Assembly (NCBI GenBank): GCA_016872725.1
Contig: VGZC01000044.1
Location: 1-50,974 of the forward strand
From: Planctomycetota bacterium
GTDB taxonomy: Bacteria > Planctomycetota > Planctomycetia > Pirellulales > Pirellulaceae
Direction of reading: 5' to 3'
DNA: 50,974 nt
Shown: piece after piece, positions 43,064 through 50,974 of the stretch
Layout of the letters: each line of letters begins with the position of its first letter
How positions within the stretch are numbered: position 1 is the stretch's first letter
The notes under the pieces: model-generated
The model's input: only the letters and a program-made list of their open reading frames with translations
What the model was told of the DNA's origin: nothing
Database searches by the model: none
Translations under genes and position numbers: made by a program

Positions 43064-44440
43064 ATGAATCGATGCCGATCCCGATGCGTCGGGCTCTTCC
43101 GTCGTTCGGACCTCCGTCGCCGAAACGGACTCGGTCATGGATTCGCTTTCTTGACGGTTCTCTCGGCATCGTTCGTCGCGCGCGGGGACGAGCCGATCGC
43201 GTTCGTCGGCGCGCATCTGGTCCCGATCGCCGGCGCCGAATGCGAGCGGGGCGTGCTCGTCGTCCAGGATGGCCGGATCGCGGCGGTGGGGCCCGAGAGC
43301 ACCGTTTCCGTACCGGCGGGCGCGCGGCGGATCGACGCGGCGGGCAAGTGGATCATGCCCGGGCTCGTCTGCACGCACAGCCATGTCGGCGACATCGGTG
43401 GAGCGGACGGAAGCCATCCGATCCAACCCGGAGTTCGGATCCACGATTCGATCGACATCCGGGATCCCGGCTTCCGGCGCGCGGTGGCCGGTGGCCTCAC
43501 CACGCTGAACATCATGCCCGGTTCCGGACACCTCATCAGCGGGCAGACGATCTATGTCAAGTTGCGATTCGCGGCCGAAGGCCCCCGCACGATCGACGAC
43601 CTCATGATCGTCGGCTCCGACGACCGGCCGCTCGGCGGACTCAAGATGGCGAACGGCACCAATTCGATGCGGTCGTCGCCGTTTCCCGGCACCCGGGGCA
43701 AGTCGGCGTTCCTCGTGCGTGAGGCGTTCATTCGCGCGAAGGAGTATCAGCTCAAGATCGAACGAGCGGGTGGGGATGCCGCCAAGCTCCCGCCACGCGA
43801 CCTGAATCTCGAACCGCTTGTCGAGGCCATGCAAGGCAAGCGCCGAGTCCACCATCACACGCATCGCCACGACGACATCATGACCGTCTTGCGGCTAGCC
43901 GAGGAGTTTGGTTTCCGGGTCGTTCTCCATCATGTCAGCGAGGGTTGGCGGGTCGCCGAGGAAATCGCGCGCGCCAAGGCCCCGTGCTCGATCATCCTGG
44001 TGGATTCGCCGGGTGGCAAAGTCGAGGCGCGATACTTGATGCTCGACAACGGCCGCGCGTTGGAGGAGGCCGGTGTTCGGACGGCGTTCCACACGGACGA
44101 TTACATCACCGATTCCCGGGTCTTCTTGCGGATGCCCGCGTTGGCCGTTCGAGCCGGCATGTCGCGCGGCAAGGCGCTCGAAGGCGTCACGCTCGCCCCC
44201 GCCGAAATGCTCGACCTCGCCGACCGCGTCGGTTCGCTCGAACCGGGTAAGGACGCCGATTTCGTGATCCTCGACGGCGATCCGCTCAGCGTCTACACAA
44301 AAGTCCTCGAGACATGGGTCGAGGGCAAGCCGGTCTTCGACCGGTCGCGCCCCGAGGACCGTCTTTACGCCGAGGGCGGGTTCGGCGCGGGGCGCGCGCG
44401 GCGGCCGTACCTTTGCTGCGCCGAGGATCAGAATCAATAG
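43064..44440 (+). CDS. Exported amidohydrolase with intact metal site
   Basis: The 458-residue protein is of the imidazolonepropionase-like amidohydrolase type. It has a basic N-terminus and hydrophobic stretch (about 22-40) consistent with export. The N-terminal composite domain contains VVQDGRIAAVGPESTV. The metal ligands are all visible: HSH at 105-107 (GLVCTHSHVGD), His265 and His267 (HTHRHDD), His290 (LHHVSEGW) and Asp345 (FHTDDYI). Its substrate is unknown; peptidase- or hydantoinase-like reactions are possible. I chose the ATG at 43064 over an in-frame TTG at 43019. The next gene is its paralogue without metal ligands. Confidence 0.88.
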   Translation: MNRCRSRCVGLFRRSDLRRRNGLGHGFAFLTVLSASFVARGDEPIAFVGAHLVPIAGAECERGVLVVQDGRIAAVGPESTVSVPAGARRIDAAGKWIMPGLVCTHSHVGDIGGADGSHPIQPGVRIHDSIDIRDPGFRRAVAGGLTTLNIMPGSGHLISGQTIYVKLRFAAEGPRTIDDLMIVGSDDRPLGGLKMANGTNSMRSSPFPGTRGKSAFLVREAFIRAKEYQLKIERAGGDAAKLPPRDLNLEPLVEAMQGKRRVHHHTHRHDDIMTVLRLAEEFGFRVVLHHVSEGWRVAEEIARAKAPCSIILVDSPGGKVEARYLMLDNGRALEEAGVRTAFHTDDYITDSRVFLRMPALAVRAGMSRGKALEGVTLAPAEMLDLADRVGSLEPGKDADFVILDGDPLSVYTKVLETWVEGKPVFDRSRPEDRLYAEGGFGAGRARRPYLCCAEDQNQ

Positions 44441-44482
44441 CGGGCTTCGCGCGCCGCGCGCGGAACGAGAGTGAACGACACC

Positions 44483-45805
44483 ATGGAAAACACGGCGACG
44501 CGATTCCAAACCCGCGTTGATTCGGTCCGGACGGAACGGAACGCGACGCGCTCCGCGCGGGTCGCCGTCGCGATCGCCGCCTGGTTCGCGGCCATACTCA
44601 CCGCCGCGCCGCACGCGTCGGCGCAAGTCGCCGTCCGCGCGAAACGTCTTCATACGATGCGTGGACCGGCCATCGAAAACGGCGTCGTGCTCATCCGCGA
44701 CGGCAAGATCGCGGCGGTGGGGCGCGAGGGCGAGGTTTCGATTCCGCCGGACGTCGAGACGTTCTCCGCCGAGATCGCGATGCCGGGATTGATCGACGCG
44801 AGGACCACGGTCGGCGTATCGGGCATCTTGAACGTTCCCCACGATCAGGATCAGCTCGAACGGACCGCATCGATGCAGCCCGAACTCCGCGCCGTCGACG
44901 CCTACAACGCGCACGACCCGCTCGTCGAATGGGTACGCGGTTTCGGCGTCACGACCATTCATACGGGCCACGCGCCGGGCGAATTGATTTCGGGTCAGAC
45001 CATGATCGTCAAGACGTTTGGACGCACGGTCGAGGACGCGATGATCCGCGATTCGGCGGCGATCGCCGTCACGCTCGGTTCCGCGGCTCGCAAGGAAGGC
45101 GCGGCATCGCCGGGCACGCGAGGCAAGATGATCGCCATGCTCCGCGCCGAGCTCATTCGCGCGGACGAATATCGATCGAAGATGAAACGCGCGGGCGCCG
45201 AGCCTCGCGACGGGGCCGCGCAACCGGACGGCGAATCGCCCGCGCGCGACCTGCGGCTCGAAACACTCGCCCGCGCGCTCGATGGTGACCTTCCCCTCCT
45301 CGTGACGGCCGACCGGGCCCCGGATATCGCGTCGGCGCTTCGCCTCGCGCGGGAGTTCTCCCTGCGCGTTTGGCTCGACAGCGCGGCCGAATCCTACCTC
45401 CTGACCGATGCGATCCTGGAAGCGAAGGTGCCCGTTATCGTCCATCCGGCGATGGCGCGGGCGATCGACGATCGCGAGAATTTGAGTTTTGAAACGGCCG
45501 GCCGGCTGAGCGCCGCGGGCATTCCGATCGCCCTGCAAAGCGGTTACGAGGCGTATGTGCCGAAGACGCGCGTGGTCCTGTTCGAGGCGGGAGTCGCGGC
45601 CGCGCACGGGCTTCCAATCGACACCGCGCTGCGCGCGGTCACCGTCGATGCGGCCCGATTGCTCGGAATCGACCATCGAGTCGGTTCGTTGGCGGTCGGC
45701 ATGGATGGTGACGTCGCGCTCTTCGACGGCGATCCGTTCGAGTACACGTCGCACTGCGTCGGAGTCGTCATCGACGGGCGCGTGGTCAGCCGCGGGAAGC
45801 GGTGA
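44483..45805 (+). CDS. Exported amidohydrolase paralogue lacking all metal ligands
   Basis: This 440-residue protein is clearly a paralogue of the preceding amidohydrolase. They share the LISGQT, SPGTRGK and RAGVEYxxKMKRAG-like segments. It has a signal peptide ending PHASAQ (about 43-48). At every metal-ligand position the residue is changed: HSH becomes R-T-T (107-109, GLIDARTTVG), HTH becomes T-A-D, the later His becomes Ser (LDSAAESY), and the Asp becomes Gly (LQSGYEA). It therefore cannot be a metal hydrolase of the normal kind. It may be a structural or regulatory partner of its active neighbour, or it may bind substrate. A GTG at 44471 is an alternative start. Its 3' end overlaps the converging GT4 gene by 20 bp. 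Confidence 0.85.
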   Translation: MENTATRFQTRVDSVRTERNATRSARVAVAIAAWFAAILTAAPHASAQVAVRAKRLHTMRGPAIENGVVLIRDGKIAAVGREGEVSIPPDVETFSAEIAMPGLIDARTTVGVSGILNVPHDQDQLERTASMQPELRAVDAYNAHDPLVEWVRGFGVTTIHTGHAPGELISGQTMIVKTFGRTVEDAMIRDSAAIAVTLGSAARKEGAASPGTRGKMIAMLRAELIRADEYRSKMKRAGAEPRDGAAQPDGESPARDLRLETLARALDGDLPLLVTADRAPDIASALRLAREFSLRVWLDSAAESYLLTDAILEAKVPVIVHPAMARAIDDRENLSFETAGRLSAAGIPIALQSGYEAYVPKTRVVLFEAGVAAAHGLPIDTALRAVTVDAARLLGIDHRVGSLAVGMDGDVALFDGDPFEYTSHCVGVVIDGRVVSRGKR

Positions 45806-46982
45806 GTCCGGCGTCCTCCGCGATCCGGCGAGCCGCTTCATAGATCGCCATCAGCATGGCGTGGTTCGTCGCGCTGGTGTAACGCCGTTCGAACTCGCTC
45901 CGCGCCGCGCGCCGCATCGATGCGAGTTGTTGCCGTTCATTCCAGATCGACGTGACGGCACGCGCCAGATCGTCCGAATCGCCCGGTCTGAAATGGAGGC
46001 CGGTGGTTCCGTCGAGCACGAATTCGGGCATCGCGCCGAGCCGCGACGCGATGACGGGCGTTCCCCGCGCGAGACTCTCGAGAAGCGTCTTGGGACAGTT
46101 CTCGTACCAAAGCGAGGGAAAGACGAGCAGGCGGGCCGATCCCAGCAGTTCGGCGATTTCGCTGGATCGCCGCCAGCCCAGAAACGTGATCCGCGCGTCG
46201 TACTTCGCGGCCCGCTCGACCCGATCGCGGAACGGACCGTCTCCCGCGACCCGCAGTGCGATGGGTGCCTCGATGCGATGCCAGGCGTCGAGCAATACGT
46301 CGAGCCCTTTCTCGGTATCGAGCCTCCCGACAAAGAGGGCGTAGTCGCCGTCCCCGCGGCCCATGCCCGGATCGGGCGCGACGAAATTCGGTTTGACGAA
46401 CATCCGCGCCGCGGGCAAACCCGCTTCGATGAACTTGCGCCGCGAAAACTCGCTGAGCGCGACATACGCGGCGATCGGATCGCCGCGTTTTCGGCGCGCG
46501 GCGAGCGAGCGGATGAGCGCGGCAACGACCAGGCTTCCGCTCCGGCTGCCTCGGTAGCAGCCGTGCACCACGGCGGGCCAGGCGAACGACCGACCCACGC
46601 ACGATTCGCAGACGCGGCCCTCCCGCATGAGGAACGCGTTCGCGCACATCAGGCGGAAATTGTGCAGCGATTGGACGACGGGTACCCCGAAGTCGCGGGC
46701 CGCGCGGTGGACCGCCGGCGAAATGAGCGGGAACGTGTTCGTGCAGTGGACGATGTCCGGACGGCGATCGCGCAGGATTTCCGCGATGTCGCCGTATGTT
46801 CGCGGATTGTCGATCGTTCGCGCGGCGACCCGCCAACGGCTCATGCCGCGAATCTCGTCGTTGTGGCGTTCGTACCGGATCGCCTCGCAGCCATGCGCCT
46901 CGAGGAGAGCCGACTCGTCATCAAAGACCTGGTCTTCGCCTCCGGCGCGTTGGTACCGATTGTGACAAAGCAAGATGCGCAT
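45786..46982 (-). CDS. Glycosyltransferase family 4 (GT1-like fold)
   Basis: The 398-residue protein begins MRILLCHNRYQRAGGEDQVF, typical of GT4 enzymes of surface glycan operons. It has IVHCTNTFPLISPAVHRAA, a CANAFLMREGRVCESCVG cysteine-containing segment, the linker FVKPNFVAPDPGMG, and the donor-site EVxVFPSLWYENCPKTLLESLARG-like segment. GTPVIASRLGAMPEF follows. The frame is open upstream, but the ATG at 46982 is where conserved sequence starts. It is the last gene of the minus-strand polysaccharide operon, 20 bp after the O-antigen ligase, and its end overlaps the amidohydrolase gene tail to tail. Confidence 0.93.
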   Translation of the reverse strand: MRILLCHNRYQRAGGEDQVFDDESALLEAHGCEAIRYERHNDEIRGMSRWRVAARTIDNPRTYGDIAEILRDRRPDIVHCTNTFPLISPAVHRAARDFGVPVVQSLHNFRLMCANAFLMREGRVCESCVGRSFAWPAVVHGCYRGSRSGSLVVAALIRSLAARRKRGDPIAAYVALSEFSRRKFIEAGLPAARMFVKPNFVAPDPGMGRGDGDYALFVGRLDTEKGLDVLLDAWHRIEAPIALRVAGDGPFRDRVERAAKYDARITFLGWRRSSEIAELLGSARLLVFPSLWYENCPKTLLESLARGTPVIASRLGAMPEFVLDGTTGLHFRPGDSDDLARAVTSIWNERQQLASMRRAARSEFERRYTSATNHAMLMAIYEAARRIAEDAGLTASRG

Positions 46983-47002
46983 CGATTCGTCCAGCGGTCC
47001 CG

Positions 47003-48253
47003 TCACGCGCCGAGCCCGTTCGCCGCCTCGCGTGGTTTGTGAAAGGCCGTACCGTACGCGGCGCCGACGAGCATGAAAAGGGGGCTCATATAGGCCGCGT
47101 TGTAGACAAGCGTATTGTCGGTCAGCGAGGTGAGCAGGAACCCCCACCAGCCCAACATGGCGGCGGTGTAGGCGCGGCGGACGGCGCCCCGCGTCGTAAG
47201 GGCGAGGCGGTGGAGCGCGACGTACTGCGTCGCGGCCGCGAAGCCGAAGATCACGAAGCCAAGCGATCCGAACTCGAGGAATACGCGCAGATAATCGTTG
47301 TGGGGATGGGTCATGTTCTCCCAGACCTTCGGAACAAACGCCGCGCTGTAACCCGCGCCGTGGCCAAGCCAGGGACGCGCTCGCGCCTCGCGCCAGATGG
47401 CCGGCCAATTCTCGAACCGCCCGAAACTCAGGAACTCGCCGCGCATCACCTGCGCCAATGTGCCCGTCCCCGCCTCGCCGAAGAACCGATGTTGGAATCC
47501 GGCCGATTGGAAGACCGTCCATCCGATCAAAGCCAACACGACAAGGCTAAGCAGCCTCGCGCGAATCGACAGCCTCGGATGGAACATCGGCAGACTCAAA
47601 TAAACGGCCGTCGCCATGCGGCTTCCGGTGACGAGCGCCGGCAGGAGCATCGCGGCCCACCCCATCGCGGCCCACCCGGCGCGGGGCGGATAATGCGCGA
47701 GCAACACAGCGCCGACGAGCACCGCGTAGAGGGCTGAAGACCGGTCGTCGGTCGCGATGCCGAGTCGCGCGAGAATTCCCGTTCGCGAGAGGACGGCGAT
47801 CGCCACGACGAAGGCACCCGAAGCGCACACCGATCGCAGCAGGGTTTCGAGGTGGTCCGAGCGGCGCACGGCAAGGGAACTGAACATGCCGATCGCGATC
47901 GGCAACGTCAGTTGCATCGCGTCCTGAACGGCGCGCAAGCCGGGGACGTCGCACCAGACAAGTGATGCCCAAACCCAGGCGCTCCAGACCAGCCAATTCG
48001 CGTAGGGTAACGCAATCCGAGCATGGGGCGCGAGGCGGGCCTCCATCGGGAACGCCACGGCAAGCGCGGGAATGAAGCCGACCCACAGCATGCCGGGCAG
48101 CGAACGACCTCCCACCGCGATGTCCAAATACACGAGCGCGGCGTTCCATGGGATGAGCAGTAACAACATGAATCCGGCGGACGCGCCCGGCAAGGACTGT
48201 CCGCGCCGCCGCGCCGCGTCGCCTTCAAATTCGTGGATGTCGGTTCGTGTCAT
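47003..48253 (-). CDS. O-antigen ligase / Wzy-type membrane protein
   Basis: The 416-residue protein has about ten to twelve membrane helices. The family motif region THPHNDYLRVFLEFGSLGFVI (about 325-345) contains the conserved His typical of WaaL/Wzy_C proteins. Such proteins transfer or polymerise lipid-linked glycan at the periplasmic face. Whether it is a ligase or a polymerase cannot be decided from sequence. It lies between the 88-residue protein gene (21-bp gap) and the GT4 gene (20-bp gap), in one operon. Confidence 0.88.
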   Translation of the reverse strand: MTRTDIHEFEGDAARRRGQSLPGASAGFMLLLLIPWNAALVYLDIAVGGRSLPGMLWVGFIPALAVAFPMEARLAPHARIALPYANWLVWSAWVWASLVWCDVPGLRAVQDAMQLTLPIAIGMFSSLAVRRSDHLETLLRSVCASGAFVVAIAVLSRTGILARLGIATDDRSSALYAVLVGAVLLAHYPPRAGWAAMGWAAMLLPALVTGSRMATAVYLSLPMFHPRLSIRARLLSLVVLALIGWTVFQSAGFQHRFFGEAGTGTLAQVMRGEFLSFGRFENWPAIWREARARPWLGHGAGYSAAFVPKVWENMTHPHNDYLRVFLEFGSLGFVIFGFAAATQYVALHRLALTTRGAVRRAYTAAMLGWWGFLLTSLTDNTLVYNAAYMSPLFMLVGAAYGTAFHKPREAANGLGA

Positions 48254-48274
48254 CGCGTCGGCTCGGCGCTACGG

Positions 48275-48541
48275 TCATTCGCGTTCCGGGGGCGGCGGAA
48301 ACCGACGTTCGAGTTTCCGGTCCCGGCGCCGGAGAACCGGATTGTAATAGAGACACTGCTCGACGAATCGAATCCACTTGCCGACGTTCGCCGATCTCAA
48401 CCGGCGCCATGCGGGTTTGCGAGGTCCGGCCGTCACGCGCCACAACCCGACCGAAGCGTGGTCCATCGCGATTTCCCGGAGGACTTCGACGGCGAGCGGG
48501 CGGGCTCGTCCTTCAAGGGCCGACAGGAAGACGACATTCAT
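48275..48541 (-). CDS. 88-residue protein coupled to the GT2 gene, unknown function
   Basis: The small protein begins MNVVFLSALEGRARPLAVEV and is rich in Arg and Trp (WRVTAGPRKPAWRRLR). It ends in a Pro-rich tail (RRFPPPPERE). No domain is recognised. Its ATG overlaps the upstream GT2 stop as ATGA, the same coupling seen at the other junctions of this operon. That supports it as a real gene despite its size. It may be a cytoplasmic accessory of the polysaccharide apparatus. Confidence 0.6.
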   Translation of the reverse strand: MNVVFLSALEGRARPLAVEVLREIAMDHASVGLWRVTAGPRKPAWRRLRSANVGKWIRFVEQCLYYNPVLRRRDRKLERRFPPPPERE

Positions 48542-49665
48542 GGCGCGGAAGGTCCTTCCTTGGATGACCGATTGCCGTCACATGGATCGGCGTCCACCGC
48601 GCGAATGCGCGACATGTCCGCCTCGCTTCGAAAGGTCGGAGGAGGCGGAGCGATCCGCGCAACGAGTCCCGGCGCGAACTGATGCCCAACGCATTCAAGA
48701 TAGCCCGCGTTCCGCCAAACATCGACCCGGTGCCCCATGGCGTCGGCGAGCCGTCCGCGACGCCAGGCGATCCATGCGCGCGGGCCCGTGACGAGAAGCA
48801 GTTTGAACGCCCGGACGGCGGCGAGCGGCGCGAGGCCGACGATTCCTCGAGAACGCCGGTCGCGCCGGCAGAAGCCCCAACCAATGCGCCGGCACGCCGC
48901 CTTCAATACGTCGGGCTTCAGCCGCCGATAGGGCACTTCGTGCTCGATGCGGGCCGACGGCGCGAACCAGATCTGAAGGCCCGCTTCGCGAACACGACGG
49001 AAGAAGTCGATATCCTCGCCCGCCTCAATCAACGATTCGTCGAAGTCGCCGAGCTCCTCGAAAACGGATCGGTGAACGAGCAGATTGCCCATGCGTGGTC
49101 CTGCCGCGCCGCGACGCCACGTCCCGGGAAGGCCTTCCTCGGTTTCACCGAATATCCGCCGGATCGACGCGGGAATCTCGGCGCCCGACAGGTACGCGCG
49201 GACCTCATCGGGCGCGTCATGCGGAACGGGTTCCCGGCGAAGGTGAACACTTCCTCCAACAACTCGAGTGCCGCTGCGGTCGGCCGCCGATGCCAGCTCA
49301 AGCAGCCAACGCGGATCGGCCGTCTCGTCGTCGTCCATGAAGGCGATCCAAACCCCCCGAGATTCACGAACGGCCCGATTGCGGGCGGCGGCGATCCCCG
49401 GCGAACCTTCCCGGAAATACCGAATGCGGTCGGGCGCGTCACTCGCGATTCGGTCCACCACGGCGCGCGTGTCGTCGGTCGACCCATTGTCGATGACGAC
49501 GATCTCGTAGATGTTCGGCGCGGGCAATTCCTGAACCAAAAGACTCCTCAGGGCCGAGCCGAGTGAGCGGGATCGATTGTACGTGCACACGACGGCGGAG
49601 TAGACGATCGGCGCGGCGTCATTCGGATTCGGACTCGGTCGAGGCGCGGCGGACGCGGAGTTCAT
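48538..49665 (-). CDS. Glycosyltransferase family 2
   Basis: The 375-residue GT-A enzyme has the N-terminal VCTYNRSRSLGSALRSLLVQ. It also has the nucleotide-binding VVIDNGSTDDTRAVVD, the WIAFMDDDETADPRW segment with the metal-binding DDD, and the FDESLIEAGEDIDFFRRVREA acceptor-side motif. It transfers one sugar of the repeat unit; the specificity is unknown. The start overlaps the upstream flippase stop as ATGA, and its own stop overlaps the 88-residue gene as ATGA. Confidence 0.95.
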   Translation of the reverse strand: MNSASAAPRPSPNPNDAAPIVYSAVVCTYNRSRSLGSALRSLLVQELPAPNIYEIVVIDNGSTDDTRAVVDRIASDAPDRIRYFREGSPGIAAARNRAVRESRGVWIAFMDDDETADPRWLLELASAADRSGTRVVGGSVHLRREPVPHDAPDEVRAYLSGAEIPASIRRIFGETEEGLPGTWRRGAAGPRMGNLLVHRSVFEELGDFDESLIEAGEDIDFFRRVREAGLQIWFAPSARIEHEVPYRRLKPDVLKAACRRIGWGFCRRDRRSRGIVGLAPLAAVRAFKLLLVTGPRAWIAWRRGRLADAMGHRVDVWRNAGYLECVGHQFAPGLVARIAPPPPTFRSEADMSRIRAVDADPCDGNRSSKEGPSAP

Positions 49666-50876
49666 CCTGCTTCTCCCTGAGCCATCGTGACAGCCGCGAC
49701 TCTATCCGGCGATTCGACGTCATTTCCGGGAGTCCAGCCGCGTCGCGCGCAACGCAGCATGACGAGCCTCACCATCAGGCCCGCGAGGGCCGACGCGGCG
49801 AGCGTCAAGGCCGCGCCGAATGCGCTCCATCGAGGAACCAGCCAGGGCGCGGCGGCGAGCGCGACGGCCAAAACGCCGAGGTCCGCCGGGAGGTTGTATG
49901 CGGGACGATGCAGGACCCATAGTCCGATCACAGCGACCGTACCGAGCCCCGAGGCGAACAACGAGAAGGCCAGGGCGATTTGAATCGGGCCGAGTTCGGC
50001 GAATGCCCCGCCGAAAAGGGCCGAGGCAATCGATGGCCCGAAGGCCGCGACGACGATCCCGAAAAGACCGATCACCGCGCCGAACAGGGCGAACCGGCGG
50101 TGAAGGAACCGATACAATCCGTCGACGCCCTCCCGCGCGAGGGTTTCGGCTGCGAGTGGAGCCATCGCGTTGCTGATGGCCGTGACGAATAACTGGCCGA
50201 CACCGACCAACGTCGCCGCCGCCGCGAGTGCTCCGGTAGCCGAATCGCCGCGGATCGCCGCCAGCGCGAACGGGAGGAAATAGGGGCCGAGCATGCCGAT
50301 CGTGTCGCCCGCGAGCGACCACCGCGCGAACGCCCAATGACGCCGCCACGAACGGCCGACCGCGCGTCCGCGGAACCGGAGCTCGGGCATCGACCGGATC
50401 CACCATGGGACCGAGACGGCGGCGGACACCGCCGCGAGGACACCGAGCGCGGCCGGGGCGGTGAGCAGGCCGAACGAGGCAAGCAACCACAGGCCCCCAA
50501 CCTGCGCCGCGGCGGCGATCGCGTCGATGACCGCGACCTCGACGAACCGCAGATGGGCGAAAGCGAACTGCCGAAGGAACTCGCGCATCAGGAACAGCGG
50601 GGAGACGACCGCGAGAATGCGAAGCGGGCTGACCCATTTCGCGAACCCCGCCGCCGCGACCGCGTACGAAGCGGACCATGCGAGCACGCACGATGCGATC
50701 GAAAAGAGGATCTGCTGACCGAACGAGTCCCCGGAACACTCGGCGCGCCGATCGTCCGGGATGCGATGCAGGAATACCGTGTACGGAATCGAAATCACCT
50801 GCCGCTGAATGCCCCGAAGGAAAAGCAGCATGTTGTAGGAGACAAAGTATGGCCCGGACCAAAAGTTCTGCAACAC
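49662..50876 (-). CDS. Polysaccharide flippase (Wzx-like), apparent N-terminal truncation
   Basis: This highly hydrophobic protein of up to 404 residues has about ten membrane helices. Its C-terminal half is arranged as in polysaccharide exporters of the MATE/MOP group (ARWSLAGDTIGMLGPYFLPF, ISNAMAPLAAETLAREG). It would move lipid-linked repeat units across the inner membrane. The frame is closed by a TAG at 50892-50894, just upstream of a GTG at 50876 that has no Shine-Dalgarno. Family members normally have another 30-50 residues, including a first helix, before the region where this one begins. The gene may therefore be truncated, frameshifted near the window edge, or start at an unusual site. 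It heads the minus-strand operon in this window. Confidence 0.8.
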   Translation of the reverse strand: MLQNFWSGPYFVSYNMLLFLRGIQRQVISIPYTVFLHRIPDDRRAECSGDSFGQQILFSIASCVLAWSASYAVAAAGFAKWVSPLRILAVVSPLFLMREFLRQFAFAHLRFVEVAVIDAIAAAAQVGGLWLLASFGLLTAPAALGVLAAVSAAVSVPWWIRSMPELRFRGRAVGRSWRRHWAFARWSLAGDTIGMLGPYFLPFALAAIRGDSATGALAAAATLVGVGQLFVTAISNAMAPLAAETLAREGVDGLYRFLHRRFALFGAVIGLFGIVVAAFGPSIASALFGGAFAELGPIQIALAFSLFASGLGTVAVIGLWVLHRPAYNLPADLGVLAVALAAAPWLVPRWSAFGAALTLAASALAGLMVRLVMLRCARRGWTPGNDVESPDRVAAVTMAQGEAG

Positions 50877-50974
50877 ATCGAGGGGATTGGACTATTGTAA
50901 GATATTCGACATGCAACAACGAAAGAAGATGCCTCGAAGCAGCTCGGGATCTTTGGACATCGCCGTCAACTTCT

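Noticed and set aside
43895-45841. 648-codon minus-strand open frame
   Set aside because: Antisense to the two amidohydrolases; low-complexity composition and no motif.

Overview
The window is high-GC DNA from a bacterial chromosome, packed with genes on both strands. The gene content suggests a member of the Planctomycetota. The signs are secreted LamG and beta-propeller proteins, a neutral-ceramidase-like protein, a Tat-exported Gfo/Idh/MocA oxidoreductase, an NfeD/FloA cluster, a PDZ protein with HEAT- and leucine-rich-like parts, a DUF4254 protein beside a GT9 gene, and RHS and ISKra4-like remnants. This is inferred from family content only; there is no rRNA in the window.

Region by region. 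1-5.6 kb (+): a family 4 uracil-DNA glycosylase whose 5' side holds a 15-bp tandem repeat, then prephenate dehydrogenase, a PurS-PurS-PurL fusion and PurQ. 5.6-11.6 kb: an ATP-grasp-like protein (-), an M32 carboxypeptidase, a large secreted propeller protein and a small membrane protein (+). 11.8-16.5 kb (+): long NfeD, short NfeD, FloA and a small protein, a membrane-microdomain cluster. 16.5-22.8 kb (+): a beta-hydroxyacid dehydrogenase, a 28-residue very basic protein, an S45 acylase with no export signal, a small membrane protein, FolD, a SpoU RNA methyltransferase and a MaoC-like protein. 22.9-26.8 kb (-): a tightly coupled operon of lipoprotein, methyltransferase, GT9 and a second methyltransferase. 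26.8-27.5 kb: a graveyard of transposase and RHS fragments. 27.5-33.7 kb (-): HEAT/LRR/PDZ protein, DUF4254 protein, ceramidase-like protein and a LamG protein split by a propeller. 34.1-35.7 kb: a secreted protein (+) and tRNA-Lys (-).

36.1-50.9 kb is a cell-surface polysaccharide locus in two halves. The + half encodes a heparinase II/III-like protein, a GT4 enzyme, a sugar-nucleotide epimerase and a priming sugar-phosphate transferase. The - half encodes a flippase, a GT2 enzyme, an 88-residue protein, an O-antigen ligase and a GT4 enzyme. Between them lie a degenerate patch (internally deleted cysteine desulfurase plus palindromic repeats), a Gfo/Idh/MocA oxidoreductase and a tandem pair of amidohydrolases. 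The second amidohydrolase has lost all its metal ligands. Together the two halves supply priming, assembly, export and polymerisation or ligation of a glycan, Wzx/Wzy style.

The observations most worth following are: the paired amidohydrolases with one dead partner; the NfeD protein in which both ClpP-like domains lack the catalytic serine; the tandem Met-Gly-Gly-stop mini-ORFs carried by a triplicated ribosome-binding-site repeat before the short nfeD; the LamG domain split by a propeller; the 28-residue basic protein; and two families of palindromic intergenic repeats.
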